Shown here: piece after piece, positions 1-7,593 of the stretch
Layout: each line of letters opens with the position of its first letter
How positions within the stretch are numbered: the stretch's first letter is position 1
Assembly: GCA_035279525.1 (NCBI GenBank)
Contig: DATEHQ010000021.1
Location: 1 to 18,881, forward strand
Reading direction: 5' to 3'
From: DATEHQ01 sp035279525
GTDB taxonomy: Bacteria; Chloroflexota; Dormibacteria; Dormibacterales; Dormibacteraceae
Length of the DNA stretch: 18,881 bases
The notes under the pieces: model-generated
Database searches by the model: none
What the model was told of the DNA's origin: nothing
What the model saw: the letters and a program-made list of their open reading frames with translations, nothing else
Program-made: the position numbers and the translations under genes

Positions 1-534
1 ATGGAGGCGCTCTTTCGCGTGGGCGGGCTGGCCGGGGCGAGCCGCAGGTTCACGGGTTCCTACGAGGCCGGGTCTTTCGCGCCGGACCTGATGCCGGTCA
101 GCTCGTGGATGTTCGATTCGATCCCGCGCATCGACGCGGGCATATGGTCGCTGCGCGCCGGTGGCAAGGAGTGGACGTACGGCGAGGTATCGTCCTTCGA
201 CGACAGGCTCACCGCGACCCTCGATTGCACCGGCGGGTTCTATTCCACGCAGGACTGGAGCGGAGCCAGGCTCGATCGACTGGTCGGAGCCGAGCGCGGC
301 CAGACCCTGCTCGTGGTGTCGAGCACGGGGTATGACCGCAGGTTTCCGATCGGCGAGGCGAATCGCCTTTTGCTTGCGACGCGTTTCGGGGGCATGCCTC
401 TCGACGCGGGACACGGTTTTCCGGCGCGCCTCGTCGCCAGTGACCGGCGCGGTTTCTGGTGGGTGAAATGGGTGGTCGCGATCGAGGTCGAGGACCTTCC
501 GTACTGGTGGCAGTCGCCGTTCCCGCTGCAGTAA
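1..534 (+). CDS. Molybdopterin-dependent oxidoreductase (sulfite oxidase fold), C-terminal part, cut by window edge
   Basis: This is the C-terminal 177 residues of a protein resembling the Mo-cofactor-binding domain of the sulfite oxidase/YedY superfamily. Visible signs are LDCTGGFYSTQDWSG (residues 74-88), where Cys76 is the likely molybdenum-ligand position, and GHGFPARLVASDRRGFWWVKWV (137-158), the conserved block that lines the cofactor and ends in the IEV strand typical of the family. Full-length members are clearly longer, so the real start almost certainly lies left of base 1; the ATG at base 1 is probably an internal Met or a coincidence of the window cut. The substrate cannot be told from this fragment. 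Any N-terminal membrane or signal region is outside the window. The gene converges on ppc with a 48-base gap. Confidence 0.85.
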   Translation: MEALFRVGGLAGASRRFTGSYEAGSFAPDLMPVSSWMFDSIPRIDAGIWSLRAGGKEWTYGEVSSFDDRLTATLDCTGGFYSTQDWSGARLDRLVGAERGQTLLVVSSTGYDRRFPIGEANRLLLATRFGGMPLDAGHGFPARLVASDRRGFWWVKWVVAIEVEDLPYWWQSPFPLQ

Positions 535-539
535 CGGTT

Positions 540-554
540 CGCCCCGCACGGGCG
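540..554. terminator. Weak hairpin between convergent genes
   Basis: CGCCC (540-544) and GGGCG (550-554) form a perfect 5-bp stem with a 5-base loop just after the molybdenum-enzyme stop codon. No T-tract follows. It may help to end transcripts between the two convergent genes, but it is short and could be chance in GC-rich DNA. Confidence 0.25.
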
Positions 555-582
555 TTGGTCCGGCCCATCCGAAACAAGGGGG

Positions 583-3198
583 TCAGCCCGTGTTCTGCAG
601 GCCCGCCGCGACGCCGTTGACGCCGACCAGGAGCACTCGCTCCAGCCGCTCACGCGCGGCGTCGTCGTGCGAGCCTCGCCTCAGCTCCTCCAGCGCGTGG
701 AGCTGGATGTGCGACAGGGCGTCGACGTACGGATTGCGCAATTCGACCGCCCACGAGAGCACCCGCCGGTTTTCGAGCAGCCGGCTGTGGCCCGTGACCG
801 CGAGCACCCGCTCGACCGTGAGGTCGTACTCGTCGAGGACGCGCCGCGTCAGCTCCGCCCGCTCACCCAGGGCGAGGTAGCGCTGAGCGATGCGGCGGTC
901 GGTCTTGGCCAGGCTCATCTCCGCGTTGTCCAGCATCACGTTGAAGAGCGGCCATTCCGCGTAGGCCGCCCGGAGCTCTTCGAGGTCCGCCACGGCCATT
1001 CCGCTCCCCATGCCGTACCAGCCCGGCAGGTTGAGGCGCATCTGCGACCACGCGAAGACCCACGGGATCGCGCGCAGGTCGTCCAGGCCGGACCCGGGAG
1101 CGCGCCGCGCGGGCCGTGACCCAAGCCGCAGCCGGCCGAGCTCCTGGAGCGGGCTGACCCGGCTGAACCACGCCTCGAATCCATCGGCTTCGACCAGGCC
1201 GCGGTAGGCCGCCCTCGCGGGCGAATCGATCTGCCGTTTGAGCCCGCCGAATCGCTTCGCGGCGCCTTCGGCCACCGCCTGTACCTCGGGCAGGGAGCTC
1301 ATCAGGACTGCGGATGCCACCTGCTCCAGGTGGCGCCGCGCGATGGTCGGGTTGAGATAGCGGGCGAAAACGACCTCGCCCTGCTCCGTCACCTTGAAAT
1401 GGCCCGCGATCGAACCCGGTGCCTGCGCCCGCACGGCGCGGTTGGCGGGTCCGCCGCCGCGTCCGAGCGCTCCGCCGCGCCCGTGGAAGAGCGTGAGCCT
1501 GACGCCACGCGCCTTCGACCACCGTACGAGCGCCGCCTGCGCGTCATAGAGGGCGAAGGTCGCCGACACCGGCCCGACCTGCTTGGTCGAATCCGAGTAG
1601 CCGAGCATGACCTCGAGCCGGCCGCCCTCCTCCAGCCGCCGCCGCACCGGAACCAGCTCGAGCATACGGTCGAGCACCGCAGGCGCGTGCTCGAGGTCCT
1701 CGACCGTCTCGAACAGTGGAACCACGTCGAGGGCCGGCGCAGCTCCCTCCGGGAGTGCTGCCTCCGCCAGCCTGAAGACGTTGGCGACGTCCGCGGAATC
1801 GCCGGCGAAACTGACTACATAGCGGCTGCACGCCAGCGGCCCGAAACGGTCCTGCACCGTCTTCATGGCCCGGAAGGTGGCGAGGACCTCCTTCGTCTGC
1901 TCCGAGGGGTCACCCTCCGCGATCTCCCTCACGGCCGCCTCGTGCGCTCCGCTGTGCTGCCGCACCTCGAGCTCGGCCAGGTGGAATCCGAAGGTCTCCA
2001 CCTGCCAGATGACGTCCTGCAGGTCGCCCATCGCGAGGCGCCCGGCCCCGGCTCGGGCGAGCGAGTCCTGGACCACGCGCAGGTCCCCGACCAGCTCGGT
2101 GGCCTCGGAGTAGGCGCCGCCAGGGTCGCCGCCTTCCAGCGTCGCAAGCTTGCGCGTCGCGACCACTCGATCGGCCACGTGGAGCAGCAGCTGGCGGTGC
2201 GGCTCCGCGTGCGAGCGGGCCTCGATCTCCGCCATGGCTGCCGCCGACGTGCCGCGAGCCAGCTCGAGGCGGGCCTTCAGCTCGGCGCTGGCCGGCGTGG
2301 TCTCGGCATCCACGGTGAGGGCGCGCGCGATGCGCGAAACGGCCCTCTCGAGCCCGGTGAGCACGTGCTCCGCCTGGATCACCATCGCGTCGACAGTCAC
2401 TTCCGAGGTGACGGAAGGGTTCCCGTCCCGGTCTCCGCCCACCCAGGTGCCAAACCGGATGAATGGCCGCACCGCCGTGCGGTCGGCGCCGAGCGCGGTC
2501 TCGAGGTCGCGATAGATCGCCGGGACCGCCATGAAGAGGCTGTCGTCGAACACAGACATCACGGAGCGCACCTCGTCCAGCGGCCGCAGCTCGGTGCTGC
2601 GGAGCTGCGACGTGCGCCACAGCACATCGACGTCCGCGAGCATCCTTCGCCGCGCCTCGCGTTGCTCGCGCTCCGAGGCGCGCGGATCTTCGAGCGCCTC
2701 TAGCTGAGCGCCGACTCGTGTCACCGCCGCGACCACAGCTCTACGGCGAGACTCCGTCGGATGCGCGGTCAGGACCGGCTGGACGAGCAGGTCGGCCAGC
2801 AGGTCACGAAGCGTGGCCTCGCCATGGCGAGACCGGATTTCCGCCACCGCCTCGGCCAGTGACTCGGCCATCGGCTCCCGATCCCGCTCGCGCTCACGAA
2901 GCGCCCGCGCCCGGTGCCGCTCCTCGGCGAGGTTGACCAGCTGGAAATAGCACGTGAAGGCCCGGGCCACCTGCTCGGAACGATCGAGCGACCAGGATGC
3001 GACCAGCCCCTCCGCGGCCCTCGCGTCGTCGTCGCTGCCGCGGGCGGCGATCACCGTGCGCCGCAGCCGCTCGACGTCATCCAGCAGCTCCTGCCCGCCG
3101 TAGTCGACCAGGACCTGGCCGAGCAGCTCGCCGAGCAGCCGCACCTCGCGGCGCAGCGGCGCGGGCATCTCCAGGCGCGCGGTCGAACGTGAGGCCAT
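583..3198 (-). CDS. ppc: Phosphoenolpyruvate carboxylase
   Basis: A cytosolic enzyme that carboxylates phosphoenolpyruvate with bicarbonate to give oxaloacetate, refilling the TCA cycle. At 871 residues it is normal length for the bacterial family. Landmarks: VLTAHPTES with catalytic His146, GGDRDGNP (254-261), PLFETVEDL (494-502), LGYSDSTKQ (532-540), the loop FHGRGGALGRGGGP (571-584), and the C-terminal QNTG that is typical of the family and reaches the active site. The GYSDSxK block differs from the usual signature by having Gln-Val after the Lys where Asp plus a small residue is common. The ATG at 3198 is chosen because a TAGATT hexamer ends 7 bases before it, consistent with a leaderless transcript. 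It is divergent from the zinc-finger gene, with 23 bases between the start codons. Confidence 0.97.
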   Translation of the reverse strand: MASRSTARLEMPAPLRREVRLLGELLGQVLVDYGGQELLDDVERLRRTVIAARGSDDDARAAEGLVASWSLDRSEQVARAFTCYFQLVNLAEERHRARALRERERDREPMAESLAEAVAEIRSRHGEATLRDLLADLLVQPVLTAHPTESRRRAVVAAVTRVGAQLEALEDPRASEREQREARRRMLADVDVLWRTSQLRSTELRPLDEVRSVMSVFDDSLFMAVPAIYRDLETALGADRTAVRPFIRFGTWVGGDRDGNPSVTSEVTVDAMVIQAEHVLTGLERAVSRIARALTVDAETTPASAELKARLELARGTSAAAMAEIEARSHAEPHRQLLLHVADRVVATRKLATLEGGDPGGAYSEATELVGDLRVVQDSLARAGAGRLAMGDLQDVIWQVETFGFHLAELEVRQHSGAHEAAVREIAEGDPSEQTKEVLATFRAMKTVQDRFGPLACSRYVVSFAGDSADVANVFRLAEAALPEGAAPALDVVPLFETVEDLEHAPAVLDRMLELVPVRRRLEEGGRLEVMLGYSDSTKQVGPVSATFALYDAQAALVRWSKARGVRLTLFHGRGGALGRGGGPANRAVRAQAPGSIAGHFKVTEQGEVVFARYLNPTIARRHLEQVASAVLMSSLPEVQAVAEGAAKRFGGLKRQIDSPARAAYRGLVEADGFEAWFSRVSPLQELGRLRLGSRPARRAPGSGLDDLRAIPWVFAWSQMRLNLPGWYGMGSGMAVADLEELRAAYAEWPLFNVMLDNAEMSLAKTDRRIAQRYLALGERAELTRRVLDEYDLTVERVLAVTGHSRLLENRRVLSWAVELRNPYVDALSHIQLHALEELRRGSHDDAARERLERVLLVGVNGVAAGLQNTG

Positions 3199-3205
3199 CG
3201 CGCCA

Positions 3206-3215
3206 AATCTAGACT
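3206..3215. promoter_or_regulatory. Overlapping divergent -10 elements sharing CTAG
   Basis: On the plus strand TAGACT (3210-3215) ends 6 bases before the ATG at 3222. On the minus strand TAGATT (3211 down to 3206) ends 7 bases before the ppc ATG at 3198. Both fit TAnnnT -10 elements whose transcription start would coincide with the start codon. They share the two central bases, inside the palindrome TCTAGA, so polymerase could melt DNA for only one direction at a time. Each -35 region would lie inside the other gene's first codons; no good -35 consensus is visible. Confidence 0.65.
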
Positions 3216-3221
3216 GGATCC

Positions 3222-3491
3222 ATGGCCGACCAGAACGGCTGCACGCACGTGGACCAGATTCGAGACGTGGCTCCGTCGGCGCGCGGGTGCGAGGACTGCA
3301 TTCGCATCGGCGCGCGCTGGGTCCACCTGCGTCTGTGCATGAGCTGCGGTCACGTCGGCTGCTGCGACTCCTCGCCCAACCGCCACGCGAGCGCCCACTT
3401 CCGGGCGAAAGGGCATCCGATCATCAGGTCGTTCGAGCCGGGAGAGGACTGGATGTGGTGCTTTGTCGACCAGGTCGAGGTGGCTGTCTAG
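3222..3491 (+). CDS. UBP-type zinc-finger protein
   Basis: A small 89-residue protein made almost entirely of a zf-UBP (ubiquitin-specific-protease-type) zinc finger. The ligand pattern is clear: Cys7-x-His9, Cys23-x-x-Cys26, Cys39-x-x-Cys42, Cys47, His55, His59 and His65. In eukaryotes this domain binds the free C-terminal Gly-Gly of ubiquitin. Stand-alone bacterial versions are common in Actinobacteria and relatives, but their partner is unknown; a role in binding protein C-termini is only inference. The start is set by the leaderless -10 element 6 bases upstream. It shares its promoter region with ppc. Confidence 0.9.
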   Translation: MADQNGCTHVDQIRDVAPSARGCEDCIRIGARWVHLRLCMSCGHVGCCDSSPNRHASAHFRAKGHPIIRSFEPGEDWMWCFVDQVEVAV

Positions 3492-3503
3492 GGCAAGGCG
3501 CCC

Positions 3504-3550
3504 TATCGATCGGGCCTATGTGTCTGATCAGAACTATCGATTGGCCCTAT
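3504..3550. repeat. Two direct repeats of a 16-bp motif upstream of the glutaredoxin-like gene
   Basis: TATCGATCGGGCCTAT (3504-3519) and TATCGATTGGCCCTAT (3535-3550) match at 14 of 16 positions and lie 31 bases apart, about three helical turns, so both would face the same side of the DNA. A looser third version, TATCGG...CGGCCTAG, begins with the last TAT of the second copy (3548) and leads into the putative -10 at 3565. The position just upstream of the gene at 3587 suggests a regulator binding site. No regulator can be named. Confidence 0.5.
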
Positions 3551-3564
3551 CGGTGGAATCGGCC

Positions 3565-3570
3565 TAGTCT
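3565..3570 (+). promoter_or_regulatory. Putative -10 element TAGTCT for the glutaredoxin-like gene
   Basis: TAGTCT ends 16 bases before the ATG at 3587, so transcription would begin about 10 bases upstream, giving a very short leader. An in-frame TAG directly before the ATG (3584-3586) excludes an earlier start. No Shine-Dalgarno site is seen. The direct repeats 3504-3550 sit where a regulator could act on this promoter. Confidence 0.4.
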
Positions 3571-3586
3571 TGCGTTCCTAAGCTAG

Positions 3587-3838
3587 ATGGACCACAGCAA
3601 CGACGCCATCCTCTACGGATCCGACGACTCGGGCGAATCGACGGCGATGATCCAGCTCCTTCACGAGCTTGGCGTCGACTTCGAGTACCGCTCGGTCAAC
3701 CGCGACCCGGCGGCCATGCGCGAATGGGAGCAGCTCGACGGCGAACGCGTTCCGCTGCTGCGGATGGGCAAGAATTCGATCGTGCGAGGCTTTGACCGGA
3801 TCAAGATCCAGCAGATGTTCGGCTGGGTCGGCTGCTGA
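3587..3838 (+). CDS. Glutaredoxin-fold protein lacking the CxxC active site
   Basis: An 83-residue protein that lines up with glutaredoxins: beta strand AILYGS (7-12), helix TAMIQLLHELGVDFEYRSV (19-37), the cis-proline loop ERVPLL with Pro56, and GFDRIKIQQMFG (68-79) in the place of the usual GF-x-x-x-x-L helix. The catalytic CPYC position is SGES (Ser15, Ser18), so neither redox cysteine is present. The only cysteine is Cys83, the last residue. It therefore cannot do classical dithiol or N-terminal monothiol exchange. It could bind a ligand or partner, or use Cys83; both are inference. The ATG is fixed by an in-frame stop immediately upstream. Confidence 0.75.
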   Translation: MDHSNDAILYGSDDSGESTAMIQLLHELGVDFEYRSVNRDPAAMREWEQLDGERVPLLRMGKNSIVRGFDRIKIQQMFGWVGC

Positions 3839-3876
3839 CGGCCGCCTAGCCCCCTCGGTCGTTCGCGGCTTTTCGC

Positions 3877-3882
3877 TAGCCT
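3877..3882 (+). promoter_or_regulatory. Putative leaderless -10 element TAGCCT
   Basis: TAGCCT ends 7 bases before the ATG at 3890, the same geometry as at ppc and at 18074. It predicts a transcript starting at or next to the start codon of the VOC gene and running on into the LURP-one-like gene. Confidence 0.5.
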
Positions 3883-3889
3883 GTCGTCG

Positions 3890-4300
3890 ATGGCTGCCGG
3901 AAGGCTCGACGCGATCGGGATCGTGGTCGGCGACCTGGCCAAGGGGGTCGCTTTCTACCGCCTGCTCGGCGCTCCCTTTGCGGCCGGCGCCGAACAGTCC
4001 GAGCACGACCACGCGGAGGCCGTGCTCGAGGGCGGCATCCGGCTGATGTTGGACAGCGAGGCCACCGTGAAGTCGTTCGATCCTGGCTGGCGGCGCGGCG
4101 ACGGCCAGCTCGGCGGCGGGCTGGCGTTCCGCTGCGAAAGTCCCTCGGACGTCGACGAGCTCTACCGGCTGGCGCTCGCGGCCGGCGCACGATCGCACAA
4201 AGCGCCGTGGGATGCTTTCTGGGGCCAGAGGTACGCGCAGCTCCGCGACCCCGACGGCAACCCGGTCGACCTCTACGCCGACCTGCGACCGCCGGGGTAG
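3890..4300 (+). CDS. VOC (glyoxalase/bleomycin-resistance fold) family protein
   Basis: A 136-residue protein built of two beta-alpha-beta-beta-beta modules of the vicinal oxygen chelate superfamily. The first module begins LDAIGIVVGDLAKGVAFYRL (6-25). The second ends with the hallmark RDPDGNPVDLYA (119-130), in which Asp or Glu near the end often binds metal. An acidic and His-rich stretch SEHDHAE (37-43) lies in module one. Members include dioxygenases, glyoxalases and antibiotic-binding proteins; the specific role is unknown. The start follows a leaderless -10 element by 7 bases. The next gene begins 2 bases after the stop, so the two are probably cotranscribed. Confidence 0.85.
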   Translation: MAAGRLDAIGIVVGDLAKGVAFYRLLGAPFAAGAEQSEHDHAEAVLEGGIRLMLDSEATVKSFDPGWRRGDGQLGGGLAFRCESPSDVDELYRLALAAGARSHKAPWDAFWGQRYAQLRDPDGNPVDLYADLRPPG

Positions 4301-4302
4301 CG

Positions 4303-4812
4303 ATGCAGCAAGCGGGCTGGTCGATCTTCCAGCTCAGACGGCAGATGTTCTCGATCGGCGAGGACTTCTGGATCCAGAACGACCGCGGCGAGAACGTCTA
4401 TCGGGTCGACGGCAAGGTGCTGAGGATTCGCGAGACCTTCGTGCTCGAGGATCCGAACGGTTCTGAGCTCGCCACGATCGAAGCCAAGCTGATCGCCATC
4501 AGGCCGACGATGACGATCGAGCGCGGGGGCCGGCGCTGGGCCACTGTGAAGAAGGCGTTCTTCAACATCCTGCGTCAGCACTTCACGATCGAGGTCGACG
4601 ACGGCCGCGTCTTCGAGGCGCAGGGCGACATCCTGAACCACGAGTACGAGATCACAGCCGGCGGCCAGGTCGTGGCGACGATCTCGAAGCGCTGGTTCAC
4701 GATCCTCGAGACATACGGGATCGCCATCGCGCAGGGCCAGGACGAGGTGTTGATGCTGTGCTCCGCCGTTTGCGTCGACGAGATGTCGGAGGCGGACCGG
4801 AAAAAGCGATAG
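4303..4812 (+). CDS. LURP-one-related (YxjI-like) family protein
   Basis: A 169-residue protein resembling the LURP-one/tubby-like beta-barrel family. It begins with FQLRRQMFSIGEDFWIQND (10-28), continues with short strands (GENVYRVDGKVL, RETFVLEDPNG), then QGDILNHEYEI and ISKRWFTILETYGIAIA, the pattern common to this family. In plants the fold is linked to defence and to membrane lipid binding; the bacterial function is unknown. A longer open frame exists upstream, but it overlaps the VOC gene, and this ATG lies 2 bases after the VOC stop codon with clear family similarity from residue 8 on. It converges on the mannosidase gene with a 9-base gap. Confidence 0.85.
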   Translation: MQQAGWSIFQLRRQMFSIGEDFWIQNDRGENVYRVDGKVLRIRETFVLEDPNGSELATIEAKLIAIRPTMTIERGGRRWATVKKAFFNILRQHFTIEVDDGRVFEAQGDILNHEYEITAGGQVVATISKRWFTILETYGIAIAQGQDEVLMLCSAVCVDEMSEADRKKR

Positions 4813-4821
4813 CCGCGGGGC

Positions 4822-7551
4822 TCACGCCTCGAGCTTCAGCGTCACGACCTTGGAGGGCGTGAGATCAAGCTCGAGCTCGCCGTCGCGGCACGGCACCTCG
4901 TGCCCCTCGCGCTCCAGCAGGTCGCAGATCGAGACGCGCCTGGCCGGCATGGTGGTCCTGATGCGGGCGTGGCATTCCTCGCCCCACGCTTCGTAGAGCC
5001 GCACGATCACGGCGTCAGAGTCTTCGGCGCGTTTCACGGCCTCGATGACCACCTGGCGCGTGTCGACCCCGATCAAGGATCGGCTCGTGCCAGGCGCGAG
5101 GCCCGTTTTCGCCGGCCGCAGGGGAGCGTTGAGGTCCTCCGCCGCTTCGATGACGCCGGCCCGGCGAAAATCGCCCCGGTGCGGCATCAGCGCGTAGGTG
5201 AAGCTGCGCATGCCTCGGTCGGCTGTCGGGTCGGGGTGCGTCGGCGCCCGCAGCAGGGAGAGGCGCATCACAGAGCCGCGGATGTCGTACCCGTACTTGC
5301 AGTCGTTGAGCAGCGCCACGCCGTAATCGCCGTCGCCAAGGTCAGCCCAGCGCTGCGCGCAGACCTCGAACATGGCACGGGCCTGGCTGGTTTCCGAATG
5401 CGTCGGTCGGGCGAGGTGTCCGAACTGGATCTCGTAGGTCGCTTCCCGGGCCATCACGGTGACCGGGAAGGCGACTTTGAGCATCCTGTGCCGCTCCTCC
5501 CACGCGACCTGAGTTTCGAACTGCAGGACTCGCGATCCCGCATCCAGCTTCATGAGCTGACTCAGTGAGGAGTGCCCGAAGCGACGCCTGAAGAGAACAC
5601 CGCCGCGCAGGCCACCCGTCCGCTTCACCTGCAGCTCGGAAAGCGAGGTCAGGTCGGTGACCGAATCGCGATACTCGGCGTCGAGGTCCCACGCGTCCCA
5701 CCGCTTCGGGTTGTCTTCGTGCAGCTGGAAGAGGTTGCCCGGGCCGCCAAGCACCTCGCGCTGGGCCTCTTTGTCCCAGATCGATGTGAGCAGCCCATCC
5801 GCGTCCCATTCGACGCGCAGGATGCCGTTCTCCAGGCTGCTCTCCGTGGCTTCGACGGGCTGGCCGAGTGACTCTTCCGGACCCATCGCCCGCACGGACC
5901 AACCGCACGGGGGCACGTCGACCACCGCGTATCCGTCTGAGGTTGGCATGACCTCGCGGCGGTGGTGGGAGTTGACGTTGAACACGGTCAGCCGATCGCC
6001 GGGACCACCGATCTTCAGGATGGCGGTGTCCACGAGGTCCGCCGCGACGCGCGCCACCTCCCCGAGGTCACGATTCGCCTCTTCGTAGACCCAGTCGATG
6101 CTGGAGCCCGGCAGGATGTCGTGGAACTGGTTGAGCAGGAGCTCCTTCCAGGCCGCCTCCAGCGTGGCCGCGGGGTAGCCCGTCCCCGCCGCCACCGACC
6201 ACGTCTCGGCCTGGCGAAGCGCCTGTTCCGCCCTCCGGTTGAGCCTCTTGGTCTCGGCCTGCGTCGTGTACGTGCCGCGATGCAGCTCGAAATACAGCTC
6301 ACCCTTCACGGTGGCCAGGTCCGCGGCCTCGGCAGATGCGCGCAGGAAGAAGTCGCCGGCGCGGCCGAGCACTACGCCGAGTGCGTGGGCGGAGTCGACC
6401 ATCTCCTCGGTCGGGCCGCCGCCACCGTCTCCCCATCCGAACAGGTAGAGCGAACGGTTCGAGCGATCGGCGTCCTTGAAGTTGCGCGCGCTGTGCTCGA
6501 GCTGCTCGCGGCTGAAGTCGCCGTTGTAGGTGTCCGCCGGCGGAAAGTGCGTGAAGACACGCGTGCCGTCGATGCCCTCCCACCAGAAGGTGTGGTGCTC
6601 GGGCTTGTTGGTGTCGTTCCACGAAAGCTTCTGCGTGAGGAAGAAATCGCATCCGGCGCTCGAGATCAGCTGCGGCAGGTTGCCCGGGTAGCCGAAGACG
6701 TCGGGCAGCCATGCGATCTTCGTTTCGTGGCCGAACTCGCGCATGAAGAAGCGCTTGCCGTGCAGCATCTGCCGAACCAGCGATTCCCCCGACGGCAGGT
6801 TGCAGTCGGCCTCCACCCACATCGCACCCACCGGTTCCCACTGGCCTGCCGCGACCTTTTCGCGGATCCGCCGGTACAGGTCCGGATACGACTCCTTCAT
6901 CCATGCGTAGTGGACCGGCTGGGAAGCCGCGAACACATAGTCCGGGTGCTCGTCCATCAGCGCGAGCTGGGTCGACCAGCTTCGCGCGACCTTACGTTTC
7001 GCTTCGCGGACCGGCCACTCCCACGCGGTGTCGATGTGCGCGTGGCCGACCGCGGTGATCTCGTGATCGGTGGAAAGCGAGCTCATCGCCAACACAGGTT
7101 GATCACGAATGGCGAGCGAGGCCTGGCGCAGCACGAAAGCCGGCTCTGCGGACTGGCGGAGCGCGATCATCGACTCAGCCGGCTCCGGGCCGGACTCGGC
7201 GGCGCGTGGGTTCGCCGCGGCCTCGAGGTAGAAATCGACCTCCGGCGTGTCGATCACCAGCCGGCGGTGGTTGGGGTCGACCCCGCGCCAGGGTCTGCCG
7301 TCCTTCCAGGCAAGAGCTTCGCAGGTGAAGCCGGTCGGCCCGTCGTAGCCCAGGTCGAGGCTCGCGACGACTGACCGTCCGGCCCACTCGTCCGGCACCC
7401 GACCCCTGACGCGGAACCACGTCGTGCTCCACGGCGGCCCCCATGAGTCGCCCACCCCGATCGGGACGTAATCACCGCGCATCGCATCGGCGTAGGAGAT
7501 GGGCTCGCCGCGCACCATGAACGCGGTGAGCTCGAGCGGGACCTCAGTCAC
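4822..7551 (-). CDS. Alpha-mannosidase, glycoside hydrolase family 38
   Basis: Retaining exo-alpha-mannosidase that trims alpha-linked mannose. Counting from the GTG at 7551 (909 residues): an N-terminal beta domain with WGPPWSTTWFRVRG (37-50), then the zinc site GHAHIDTAWEWP (His172, Asp174), the nucleophile in WLPDVFGYPGN (Asp284), and FHDILPGSS with the third zinc ligand region (His477), then the C-terminal beta-sandwich domains. No signal peptide is seen, so it is probably cytosolic, acting on imported or internal mannosides. The frame is open to 7674, but that would overlap the first 27 codons of the divergent YqeY-like gene and the extra residues do not look like the family. GTG 7551 or TTG 7560 are the likely starts; neither has a clear ribosome site. 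Confidence 0.93.
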   Translation of the reverse strand: MTEVPLELTAFMVRGEPISYADAMRGDYVPIGVGDSWGPPWSTTWFRVRGRVPDEWAGRSVVASLDLGYDGPTGFTCEALAWKDGRPWRGVDPNHRRLVIDTPEVDFYLEAAANPRAAESGPEPAESMIALRQSAEPAFVLRQASLAIRDQPVLAMSSLSTDHEITAVGHAHIDTAWEWPVREAKRKVARSWSTQLALMDEHPDYVFAASQPVHYAWMKESYPDLYRRIREKVAAGQWEPVGAMWVEADCNLPSGESLVRQMLHGKRFFMREFGHETKIAWLPDVFGYPGNLPQLISSAGCDFFLTQKLSWNDTNKPEHHTFWWEGIDGTRVFTHFPPADTYNGDFSREQLEHSARNFKDADRSNRSLYLFGWGDGGGGPTEEMVDSAHALGVVLGRAGDFFLRASAEAADLATVKGELYFELHRGTYTTQAETKRLNRRAEQALRQAETWSVAAGTGYPAATLEAAWKELLLNQFHDILPGSSIDWVYEEANRDLGEVARVAADLVDTAILKIGGPGDRLTVFNVNSHHRREVMPTSDGYAVVDVPPCGWSVRAMGPEESLGQPVEATESSLENGILRVEWDADGLLTSIWDKEAQREVLGGPGNLFQLHEDNPKRWDAWDLDAEYRDSVTDLTSLSELQVKRTGGLRGGVLFRRRFGHSSLSQLMKLDAGSRVLQFETQVAWEERHRMLKVAFPVTVMAREATYEIQFGHLARPTHSETSQARAMFEVCAQRWADLGDGDYGVALLNDCKYGYDIRGSVMRLSLLRAPTHPDPTADRGMRSFTYALMPHRGDFRRAGVIEAAEDLNAPLRPAKTGLAPGTSRSLIGVDTRQVVIEAVKRAEDSDAVIVRLYEAWGEECHARIRTTMPARRVSICDLLEREGHEVPCRDGELELDLTPSKVVTLKLEA

Positions 7552-7555
7552 TTCG

Positions 7556-7567
7556 GCCAATGTTGGC
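7556..7567. promoter_or_regulatory. Palindrome near the mannosidase start
   Basis: GCCAA (7556-7560), TG, TTGGC (7563-7567) is an inverted repeat with 5-bp arms, lying just upstream of the chosen GTG start and downstream of the putative minus-strand -10. Its position suits an operator for a repressor of the mannosidase gene. It is short, and no regulator gene lies next to it. Confidence 0.25.
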
Positions 7568-7580
7568 GGCGTTGCCCGGC

Positions 7581-7589
7581 TAGTGTCTA
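7581..7589. promoter_or_regulatory. Overlapping divergent -10-like elements
   Basis: Plus strand TAGTGT (7581-7586) ends 7 bases before the GTG at 7594, predicting a leaderless transcript for the YqeY-like gene. Minus strand TAGACA (7589 down to 7584) overlaps it by three bases and points toward the mannosidase gene, leaving about 26 bases of leader to GTG 7551. The layout repeats that at 3206-3215. The minus-strand hexamer lacks the final T of the consensus, so that half is less certain. Confidence 0.45.
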
Positions 7590-7593
7590 GGCC

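Noticed and set aside
1330..2703. 457-codon plus-strand open frame opposite ppc
   Set aside because: It lies wholly antisense to a clear ppc gene; the product is rich in Arg, His and Gly with no family pattern, as expected for a shadow frame in GC-rich DNA.
5962..7374. 470-codon plus-strand open frame opposite the mannosidase gene
   Set aside because: Antisense shadow of the GH38 catalytic domain, with the same composition bias and no recognisable motif.
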